Source: W0P28-013 sp051870755 (lineage in GTDB: Bacteria > Bacteroidota > Bacteroidia > Bacteroidales > Paludibacteraceae). From it: a stretch of DNA of 64,000 nt. Under the pieces are notes generated by a model. That model had not been told where the DNA came from, made no database searches, and was given only the letters and a program-made list of their open reading frames with translations. The first letter of the stretch is position 1. Every line of letters begins with the position of its first letter. The position numbers and the translations under genes were made by a program. The DNA is taken from NCBI GenBank assembly GCA_051870755.1, contig JBJECE010000008.1, positions 7,497 to 71,496 on the forward strand, given 5' to 3'. This document shows, in pieces, positions 53,235 to 59,992 of the stretch.

Positions 53235-53867
53235 TTATTTATTTGGAATAATGTAATTAAATTGATCAAAATTACTCAATCCCATAGCGGACAATTGTGC
53301 TACACTCTGTTCTATGTCTTTTGCCGTGTTGAAATCGGGAATATGCGGCACACGCACTATGACAGCATCGGCTTTCCCTTGTGCGATAAGCCAATGTAAA
53401 TTACTGATTACTTGTTTGTTGGTGCGGCCTGTATATTGTTTGTAGATGGTATTGTTCATCTCTTTGATGTCCACATAATAGTGATTGACGACCGGCAACA
53501 ATTTTTTCAGATGTGATTGTGAAATATTCAACGAAGTTTCGACGTTGATTTGCCAATGCGTACCACAAATCCGACGAAATTGGTCGATGAAAGCACTTTG
53601 CAGACACGGTTCTCCACCTCCAAACGTAATGCCGCCGCCCGTTGCCAAAAAATAGATATTGTCGATTTTTACTTGGTTGTATAATTGTTGTGCAGTCTGC
53701 CATGTGAAAGGCGTTTGGTTGTCCCAAGTGTATGGGTTGAGGCAATAGCGGCAGCGCAACGAACAACCTTTGAACAAGACCAGCGTATTGACACCTTGTC
53801 CATCAAGCACGATACGATGACGAGCAATTGAGATGATTGGTGCACGGTGTTCGGCGGACATGGTCAT
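53235..53867 (-). CDS. Radical SAM protein, glycyl-radical-activase-like
   Basis: A 210-aa protein (start 53867, chosen because it lies 11 bases after the previous gene; a second ATG at 53861 is possible). The [4Fe-4S]-binding CxxxCxxC motif is CSLRCRYC (C35, C39, C42), followed by NPYTWDN. SAM-binding glycine-rich segments include TFGGGEPCLQ. HYYVDIKEMN and VIVRVPHIPDFN match the later strands of PflA-type activases. No glycyl radical enzyme is nearby. Its partner may be the small Cys-rich protein encoded next to it (inference). Confidence 0.85.
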   Translation of the reverse strand: MTMSAEHRAPIISIARHRIVLDGQGVNTLVLFKGCSLRCRYCLNPYTWDNQTPFTWQTAQQLYNQVKIDNIYFLATGGGITFGGGEPCLQSAFIDQFRRICGTHWQINVETSLNISQSHLKKLLPVVNHYYVDIKEMNNTIYKQYTGRTNKQVISNLHWLIAQGKADAVIVRVPHIPDFNTAKDIEQSVAQLSAMGLSNFDQFNYIIPNK

Positions 53868-53878
53868 ACAAAAAACGA

Positions 53879-54553
53879 CTAAAACTCCAAAATGGCGGCG
53901 TTCATAAATTGATTGAACGGCAACATGGCACGACACATCGGGAGCAGATTTTCCAAAAAATCGGGGGCGCACACTTCGTCGTCCGTCAAATGATGCTCCA
54001 CGAAAAATTCTTTGAATTTTAGATATTTAGCAGCAGGCGAGTCGGCGGCAAATCCTTGCGGTACGCGTTGCAATGTGTTGTTGGCAAACACCGTCCCGAA
54101 GTGGTGCCGGAAATCGTTGTCCGTGACAATGCGTTCAAATTCGTCGAAATCGATGTCGATGGCGGTGCGCACGCGTTTTAGTGTCTCTTTGTCGGGACAG
54201 TAAACGCCGCCGCACAGAGCGGAATGTCCGGGTTCGATGTGCAGATAGTAGCCGCTCAGAATGCTGCGATGACCGCCCTGCGCGCAAATATAGGTGCCGA
54301 AATGCCGTTTGTACGGACTCTTGTCGGGCGAGAAACGCGTGTCGCGGTAGATGCGGAACAGACACTCTTTCGGCTCGAGGTAGCGCACCGTGTCGTCGAA
54401 CTGCCCGATGCGGGCAATGAGCCACGCCGTCGTGTCGATCAGATGCGCACGCGCAGCATCGTAACGCGCCTTGTTGTCCTGAAACCACGGTCGATTGTTG
54501 TTGTCGCGCAACTCGGCCAAAAATTGCAGTATGTCGCGGTTTTTATTTTCCAT
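53879..54553 (-). CDS. DUF2461 family protein
   Basis: A 224-aa cytosolic protein (start MENKNRDILQFL at 54553) of the DUF2461/TIGR02453 family. Characteristic segments are NNRPWFQDNKARYDAAR, RIYRDTRFSPDKSPYKRHFG and GYYLHIEPGHSALCGGVYCPD. The family is widespread and conserved but has no established biochemical role. The start overlaps the end of lysC by 11 bases, and the radical SAM gene follows after 11 bases, so it belongs to the lysC-recQ transcript. Confidence 0.9.
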   Translation of the reverse strand: MENKNRDILQFLAELRDNNNRPWFQDNKARYDAARAHLIDTTAWLIARIGQFDDTVRYLEPKECLFRIYRDTRFSPDKSPYKRHFGTYICAQGGHRSILSGYYLHIEPGHSALCGGVYCPDKETLKRVRTAIDIDFDEFERIVTDNDFRHHFGTVFANNTLQRVPQGFAADSPAAKYLKFKEFFVEHHLTDDEVCAPDFLENLLPMCRAMLPFNQFMNAAILEF

Positions 54554-55811
54554 TTTCGCTGATGACAAAACGCGCTGTCAAGCGGTTGCGTTGTTCGACA
54601 AAGACGAGTTTTTCGCCCACCAATTTGTCCACAATTTCTTTGGTGTAGTGGCGTATGGTAATCAATTCCACATCGGTGTTGTACAGCACTTCGTATTCGT
54701 CCTGAAATTCGGCTACCAAATTTTTGAAAATAGCCGGATTGTAGTCGATGCAGAGCGAAAAACTGATGGCCGACGTCTGTATCAGACTGACTTTGGTGCG
54801 GTAACTTGCCAAGATGGCGAAGATTTTGCTCAATTTTTCTTCGGCGATGAACGAAAAATCGCGCGGCGTCAGTGTCAGCAGCACCTGATTGGCCTTGTTG
54901 ATGTACACCGGCGGCAGGTCGAGTTTGCCAACCACCTCTTCGATGACCGAACCGGCTTGCGTCGGGTCGATGAACGAGCGTACGAAAAGCGGGATTTTCT
55001 TGTTTTGAATCGGCTTTACGGTTTTCGGGTGAATGACGCTTGCGCCGCAGTACGACAACTCGATGGCCTCTTTGTACGACAATTTCGGAATCACTTGCAC
55101 CTCGCTGTAACGTTTCGGGTCGGCGTTCATCACGCCCGGCACATCTTTCCAGATGGTAACGCTTTCGGCATCGAGCAGATTGGCCAACAGCGCAGCCGTG
55201 TAGTCCGAACCTTCGCGCCCGAGTGTGGTGGTTTGGTTGGTCAGCGTGCCGGCTATGAAACCTTGCGTAACGTACAAATCGTAACTTTTGAAATTGAACA
55301 CATCGTTTGTCAAACGGTGCGACAGTTTCATGTCCACATTGCCTTCGCGGTAGTTGTCGTCGGTTTTCAGGTAGTTGCGTATGTCGATAAATTTGACACG
55401 CACGCTTTGCGTGTGCAGATACGCTGCCACGATGGTTGTCGAAATCAGTTCGCCGTACGACACGATGCGGTCGTATTCGTAGTCGTAACTGAGCGACGGC
55501 TTCAGCGCAAGGTCGGCGCGCAGATTTCCGTAGAGTTGTGCCAATTGTTCGTCGATGGCATAACGATTTTTGGACGTAAACAATTCATCGACAATGGCGT
55601 TGTGATAGGTCATTACGGCTTCGAGTCGGGCTTCGAGGTCGGGTTTACGATTGAAAAAACTATCCAAAACAGCTTCCAAAGCGTTGGTCGTTTTGCCCAT
55701 GGCCGACACAACAACGACCAAGCGATCGTTGGCATTCCCGACGATGCGACACAGATTGCAAACGCCTTCGGCATTTTTGACCGATGCGCCTCCGAATTTG
55801 TAAATCTTCAT
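54543..55811 (-). CDS. lysC: Aspartokinase
   Basis: Phosphorylates aspartate, the first step towards lysine, threonine, methionine and diaminopimelate. The 422-aa monofunctional enzyme begins with MKIYKFGGASV and has VVVVSAMGKTTNAL, the substrate-binding TLGREGSDYTAALLA and WKDVPGVMNADPK, all normal for the family. The last 140 residues form ACT-type regulatory domains (VYINKANQVLLTLTPRDFSFI, TKVSLIQTSAISFSLCID), so feedback inhibition is likely. It leads a five-gene minus-strand operon and has its own promoter. Confidence 0.95.
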   Translation of the reverse strand: MKIYKFGGASVKNAEGVCNLCRIVGNANDRLVVVVSAMGKTTNALEAVLDSFFNRKPDLEARLEAVMTYHNAIVDELFTSKNRYAIDEQLAQLYGNLRADLALKPSLSYDYEYDRIVSYGELISTTIVAAYLHTQSVRVKFIDIRNYLKTDDNYREGNVDMKLSHRLTNDVFNFKSYDLYVTQGFIAGTLTNQTTTLGREGSDYTAALLANLLDAESVTIWKDVPGVMNADPKRYSEVQVIPKLSYKEAIELSYCGASVIHPKTVKPIQNKKIPLFVRSFIDPTQAGSVIEEVVGKLDLPPVYINKANQVLLTLTPRDFSFIAEEKLSKIFAILASYRTKVSLIQTSAISFSLCIDYNPAIFKNLVAEFQDEYEVLYNTDVELITIRHYTKEIVDKLVGEKLVFVEQRNRLTARFVISENGK

Positions 55812-55858
55812 ATAATCAATAAGTTACGATGTTTTTTGAAACTCTGTTTACAATCTTA

Positions 55859-55866
55859 CAAAGGTA
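55859..55866 (-). promoter_or_regulatory. -7 element of the lysC operon
   Basis: Minus-strand TACCTTTG, a full TAnnTTTG match, 47 bases before the lysC start codon. Confidence 0.6.
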
Positions 55867-55993
55867 CGCAATAATTTCAAATTTATCGTATATTTGCAGT
55901 GCGAATTTATCAACAACCATGCGCTGCGCCGCGTGTCTATCGGCCGCAATGGCCGATGCTGTGTTTTTCTTGTAGTTTTTTTTTGAAAAAAAG

Positions 55994-56025
55994 TTTGCAC
56001 ACACCAAAAAATAATTGTACCTTTG
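55994..56025 (+). promoter_or_regulatory. rplS promoter
   Basis: TTTG (55994-55997) and TACCTTTG (56018-56025) are 20 bases apart. This leaves a leader of about 80 bases before rplS. Confidence 0.8.
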
Positions 56026-56109
56026 CAATCCGTTTCGTGTAGCCGCTGATGCGGAGAAGAGAAGCCCATGTATGCTGCACTAATGTTTATTGTAAAAACC
56101 TGTTAATCA

Positions 56110-56457
56110 ATGGATTTAATTAAAGTTGCGGAACAAGCTTTCGCGGTAGAAACAAACTTTCCTTCGTTCAAGAGTGGCGATACCATCACGGTGGCCTATC
56201 GCATCAAAGAGGGTAACAAAGAGCGTATTCAGCAATATCGCGGTATCGTGATTAAAATCGTCGGCCATGGCGACAAAAAACGTTTCACGGTGCGCAAAAT
56301 TTCTGATAACGTTGGCGTAGAGCGTATTTTCCCGATCAACTCGCCGTTTATCGAGAAAATTGAGGTGAACAAAGTCGGTAAAGTGCGTCGCGCTAAATTG
56401 TATTATCTGCGCAACCTCACCGGTAAAGCCGCCCGTATTCGCGAAAAACGCATCTGA
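56110..56457 (+). CDS. rplS: 50S ribosomal protein L19
   Basis: Large-subunit protein at the 30S-50S interface. The 115-aa product matches L19 throughout: PSFKSGDTITVAYRI, EGNKERIQQYRGIVI, FTVRKISDNVGVERIFPINSPFIEKIEV and the C-terminal RRAKLYYLRNLTGKAARIREKR. It is expressed as a single gene with its own strong promoter and a strong terminator. The 80-base leader could carry autoregulation, but I see no definite structure. Confidence 0.97.
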   Translation: MDLIKVAEQAFAVETNFPSFKSGDTITVAYRIKEGNKERIQQYRGIVIKIVGHGDKKRFTVRKISDNVGVERIFPINSPFIEKIEVNKVGKVRRAKLYYLRNLTGKAARIREKRI

Positions 56458-56487
56458 TTGTTGCGCCTTTTTTGAGGATAAACATCG

Positions 56488-56517
56488 ACTCCCATTCCTG
56501 CGAATGGGAGTTTTTTT
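56488..56517 (+). terminator. rplS terminator
   Basis: A perfect 10-bp stem ACTCCCATTC/GAATGGGAGT (56488-56497 with 56502-56511), CTGC loop, six T. Confidence 0.92.
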
Positions 56518-56541
56518 GTGGCGGTTTCAATGCTGTGCTAC

Positions 56542-56578
56542 AATAAATCCTTGCAACAAAACGCTGCAAGGATTTATT
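56542..56578 (-). terminator. Terminator of the fumarase gene
   Basis: A perfect 14-bp stem AATAAATCCTTGCA with its complement (56542-56555, 56565-56578) and a 9-base loop, 23 bases after the fumarase stop codon. The lower stem is A+T-rich. Confidence 0.65.
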
Positions 56579-56600
56579 TGCCGGATATTTGCGACTGTGT

Positions 56601-58238
56601 TTATTTGCAGGCGCAGCGCGGTTTCAGTTGTTTGAAAAAGTCGTTGCCTTTGTCGTCCACCAAGATGAATGCGGGGAAATCTTCCACCTCGATTTTCCAG
56701 ATGGCTTCCATGCCGAGTTCGGGATATTCCACACATTCTATCGATTTAATGTTGTTTTGCGCCAGAATGGCTGCCGGTCCGCCAATCGAGCCGAGGTAGA
56801 AGCCGCCGTGTTTTTTGCAGGCGTCGGTTACGGCTTGGCTGCGGTTGCCTTTGGCCAGCATAATCATCGAGCCGCCGTGGTCCTGAAACTCATCGACGTA
56901 CGGGTCCATACGGCCGGCCGTTGTCGGTCCCATCGAGCCGCAAGCCATGCCGGCGGGCGTTTTAGCCGGTCCGGCGTAGTAAATCGGGTGGTCTTTGACG
57001 TACTGCGGCAGGTCTTCGCCGGCATCAAGGCGCGCTTTCAGTTTGGCGTGTGCAATGTCGCGTCCGACGATGATGGTGCCGTTCAGGCTCAAGCGTGTGG
57101 CTACCGGATATTTGGTCAGTTCGGCCAAAATGTTTTGCATCGGTTGGTTCAGGTCGATGCGTACGGCGTCGCCTTCGCCGGCTTGGCGCAACTCGGCAGG
57201 AATCAGGCTGCCGGGGTTGTCGTCCATTTTTTCAATCCAGATGCCGTCTTTGTTGATTTTGCATTTGATGTTGCGGTCGGCCGAGCAACTGACGCCTAAG
57301 CCGATGGGGCAACTTGCGCCGTGGCGTGGCAGACGTATCACGCGGATGTCGTGTGCCATGTATTTGCCGCCGAATTGTGCGCCGAGTCCGATGCGGTGCG
57401 CCTCGTCGAGCAGGCGTTGTTCGAGTTCAATGTCGCGGAAAGCGCGTCCGTATTCGTTACCCGTGGTCGGTAGTTCGTCGTAGTAGTGTGTCGAGGCCAG
57501 TTTCACGGTCAGCAGGTTCTTTTCGGCCGATGTGCCGCCGATGACGAATGCAATATGGTAAGGAGGACAAGCCGCCGTACCGAGTGTTTTCATCTTTTCG
57601 ACCAAAAAGGGGACGAGCGTGTCGGGATTTTGTATGCGCGCTTTCGTCTCTTGATACAAGTAGGTTTTGTTGGCCGAGCCGCCGCCTTTGGTAACGCACA
57701 AAAAGCGATATTCCATGCCTTCGGTGGCTTCGATGTTGATTTGTGCGGGCAGATTGCATTTGGTGTTCACCTCGTCGTACATGTTCAGCGGAGCGTTTTG
57801 CGAGTAGCGCAGGTTTTCTTCCGTATAGGTTTTGAACACGCCGAGCGAGAGTGCCTCTTCGTCGCAATAGCCCGTCCACACCTGCTGTCCTTTTTCACCG
57901 TGAATGATGGCGGTGCCGGTGTCTTGGCAGAGCGGAAGTTTGCCTTTGGCAGCCACTTCGGCGTTGCGCAGGAACGTCAGGGCAACATATTTGTCGTTGT
58001 CGCTGGCTTCGGGGTCGCTCAACACTTTTGCCACTTGCTCGTTGTGTGCACGACGCAGCAAAAACGATACATCGCGAAAAGCGGCATTGGCCATTTTGGT
58101 TAATCCCTCTTTCTCGATTTTCAAGATGGGTGTACCTTCAAACTCGCTGACCGAAACGTGCTCTTTGGTGAGCAGGTAGTATTCGGTTTTGTCCTCGCCG
58201 AGCGGGAACATCGGTTGGTAATGAAATTCTGTTGCCAT
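56601..58238 (-). CDS. fumB: Fumarate hydratase, class I (iron-sulfur)
   Basis: Oxygen-sensitive [4Fe-4S] hydro-lyase that interconverts fumarate and malate, serving the reductive branch of the citric acid cycle used in succinate fermentation. The start at 58238 (MATEFHYQPMFPLGED) gives 545 aa, usual for two-domain class I enzymes. Cluster ligands include C104 in LPLCQDTGTA, plus the cysteines of CPIGLGVSC and a further one nearby. GKYMAHDIRVIRLPRHGAS and the C-terminal GPTTAGRMDPYVDEFQDHGGSMIMLAKGNRS are highly conserved. It is monocistronic with its own promoter. The fumA/fumB distinction cannot be made. Confidence 0.95.
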   Translation of the reverse strand: MATEFHYQPMFPLGEDKTEYYLLTKEHVSVSEFEGTPILKIEKEGLTKMANAAFRDVSFLLRRAHNEQVAKVLSDPEASDNDKYVALTFLRNAEVAAKGKLPLCQDTGTAIIHGEKGQQVWTGYCDEEALSLGVFKTYTEENLRYSQNAPLNMYDEVNTKCNLPAQINIEATEGMEYRFLCVTKGGGSANKTYLYQETKARIQNPDTLVPFLVEKMKTLGTAACPPYHIAFVIGGTSAEKNLLTVKLASTHYYDELPTTGNEYGRAFRDIELEQRLLDEAHRIGLGAQFGGKYMAHDIRVIRLPRHGASCPIGLGVSCSADRNIKCKINKDGIWIEKMDDNPGSLIPAELRQAGEGDAVRIDLNQPMQNILAELTKYPVATRLSLNGTIIVGRDIAHAKLKARLDAGEDLPQYVKDHPIYYAGPAKTPAGMACGSMGPTTAGRMDPYVDEFQDHGGSMIMLAKGNRSQAVTDACKKHGGFYLGSIGGPAAILAQNNIKSIECVEYPELGMEAIWKIEVEDFPAFILVDDKGNDFFKQLKPRCACK

Positions 58239-58272
58239 AACAATATCTGATTTGTGATAAAATTCCAATGTG

Positions 58273-58303
58273 CAAAGGTACAAAATTAGTGCGAATGTAC
58301 CAA
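58273..58303 (-). promoter_or_regulatory. Fumarase promoter
   Basis: Minus-strand TACCTTTG (58273-58280) lies 20 bases downstream of TTG (58301-58303), 35 bases before the start codon. Confidence 0.7.
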
Positions 58304-58377
58304 CACTTGGTAGAAGTGAGATTGCCACTTACCGGATGCGTTGCTCGGTGCACGATTTTGCGATGCGGCGCGATGAA

Positions 58378-59766
58378 TCAATAATATCCCAAAATTTTCA
58401 GCATCGATTTGTAACTTTGCTCTTTGGCAAAGAGTTTGGTGGTGTATTCGCCGTCTTCGTCTTTGTCGATAACAACCATTTTTGGGGCTGGAATCAGACA
58501 GTGCTGAATGCCGCCGTAACCGCTCAACGATTCTTGGTATGCACCCATGTGGAAGAATCCGACGTATTGTTCGTTGTCGGGCTCGAGTTTGGGCATGAAC
58601 ACGGCGTTCGAGTGGGCTTCGGCGTTGTAGTAATCTTCGCTGTCGCAGGTGAGGCCGCCTAAATGCACGCGCTCGTATTCCTTGTCCCAATTATTCACGG
58701 CCAACAATACAAAACGCTGGTTTATAGCCCATGTGTCGGGCAGTGTGGTGATGAACGAACTGTCGATCATGTTCCACAATTCGCGGTCGTTTTGCTGTTT
58801 TTGATTGACGATGGAGTAGAGCATGGCGCCGCTTTCGCCAACGGTGTACGAACCGAATTCGGTAAAAATATTTGGTTCGGGCGTGTTGTTATTGTTGCAT
58901 GTTTTTTTGATTTGCGACACAATTTCCTCGGCCATGTATTCGTAGTCGTATTCGAAATCGAGGTGCGCCTGAATGGGAAAACCGCCACCAATGTTGAGCG
59001 AGTCGAGTTCGGGACATATTTTCTTCAGTTCGCAGTAGAGATTTACGGCTTTGTTCAGTTCGTTCCAATAATAAGCGGTGTCGCGTATGCCGGTGTTGAT
59101 GAAGAAGTGCAGCATCTTCAGTTTGACATGCGGATTGTGCTGAATGTTCTTCTTATAATAGGGTATAATGTCGTTGTAACGGATGCCGAGGCGCGATGTG
59201 TAGAAGTCGAATTTCGGTTCTTCTTCGGCGGCAATGCGTATGCCGACTTTCATTTTTAGGTTTTTGTCAAATAAGTCGAGTTCGAATTTGTTGTCCAAAA
59301 TAGGCACGACGTTTTTGAATCCGAGTCGTATCAGATTTTGGATATTTTCGACGTATTGCGGGCGTTTGAATCCGTTACAAATAATAAATGTGTCGGTTCC
59401 GAGTTGCCCGCTTTTGTGCAATTCTTCCAAAATATTGATGTCGAATGCCGACGATGTTTCGATGTTTACCTTATTTTTTAGTACCTCTTCCATGATGAAC
59501 GAGAAGTGCGAACTTTTGGTGCAGTAGCAATATTGATAGTCGGCGGCGTAATCGACTTTGGCCATGGCGACGTTGAACATGCGGCGTGCCCGTTGAATGT
59601 TTTGCCGTATTTTTGGCAAGTAACTGATTCTCAGTGGAGTTCCGTATTGCTTAATTAAGTCCATTAGCGGAATGCCGAACCAATTGAGTTCGCCGTCCTC
59701 AACCGAAAATTCATCGCTCGACAGGTCGAATGCCTGCTCAATCAAATCTACATACTTGTTTTTCAT
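58378..59766 (-). CDS. Arginine decarboxylase, PLP-dependent fold type III
   Basis: Most likely decarboxylates arginine to agmatine for polyamine synthesis. The 462-aa product has the alanine-racemase-like barrel: the PLP-binding lysine is K84 in CYCTKSSHF. HFFINTGIRD and the phosphate-binding LNIGGGFPI follow (about 255). In the C-terminal beta domain are EFGSYTVGESG and LGGLTCDSEDYYN, which supplies the active-site Cys-Asp of the partner subunit. It is shorter than the 630-aa SpeA of proteobacteria and matches the short Bacteroidota form. Its 100-base leader holds a strong hairpin, suggesting post-transcriptional control. A related diaminopimelate or carboxynorspermidine decarboxylase is a less likely reading. 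Confidence 0.82.
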   Translation of the reverse strand: MKNKYVDLIEQAFDLSSDEFSVEDGELNWFGIPLMDLIKQYGTPLRISYLPKIRQNIQRARRMFNVAMAKVDYAADYQYCYCTKSSHFSFIMEEVLKNKVNIETSSAFDINILEELHKSGQLGTDTFIICNGFKRPQYVENIQNLIRLGFKNVVPILDNKFELDLFDKNLKMKVGIRIAAEEEPKFDFYTSRLGIRYNDIIPYYKKNIQHNPHVKLKMLHFFINTGIRDTAYYWNELNKAVNLYCELKKICPELDSLNIGGGFPIQAHLDFEYDYEYMAEEIVSQIKKTCNNNNTPEPNIFTEFGSYTVGESGAMLYSIVNQKQQNDRELWNMIDSSFITTLPDTWAINQRFVLLAVNNWDKEYERVHLGGLTCDSEDYYNAEAHSNAVFMPKLEPDNEQYVGFFHMGAYQESLSGYGGIQHCLIPAPKMVVIDKDEDGEYTTKLFAKEQSYKSMLKILGYY

Positions 59767-59810
59767 CGATTTTTGCTGTTTTTCTGATTTAACTTTAACG
59801 GATTGTTCTT

Positions 59811-59860
59811 AAAAATCGGATCCGACTTACTTGGATTGTCTGATTTTTGACAAAGTAAGT
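59811..59860 (-). promoter_or_regulatory. Structured 5' leader of the arginine decarboxylase gene
   Basis: On the minus-strand RNA, ACTTACTT (59853-59860) pairs with AAGTAAGT (59825-59832). An inner TGTC/GACA stem closes an 8-base loop AAAAATCA. The loop's AAAAATC is complementary to GATTTTT at 59811-59817 downstream, giving a possible pseudoknot or alternative fold. A TCGGATCCGA palindrome (59816-59825) lies between. This resembles a cis-regulatory RNA. Confidence 0.45.
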
Positions 59861-59871
59861 AAATTGGACTG

Positions 59872-59879
59872 CAAAGTTA
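59872..59879 (-). promoter_or_regulatory. -7 element of the arginine decarboxylase gene
   Basis: Minus-strand TAACTTTG, a full TAnnTTTG match, about 105 bases before the start codon. Confidence 0.55.
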
Positions 59880-59992
59880 ATGAAAAGATTGATGCGGCCA
59901 ACAAAAAGTTGCAATAATTTGCATTTTTGCGGCCGTTTTTGCGCAAATCAGCCCATTTGAGTGTGTACGTTGGGCGTGAGATTTCCGCTTTT

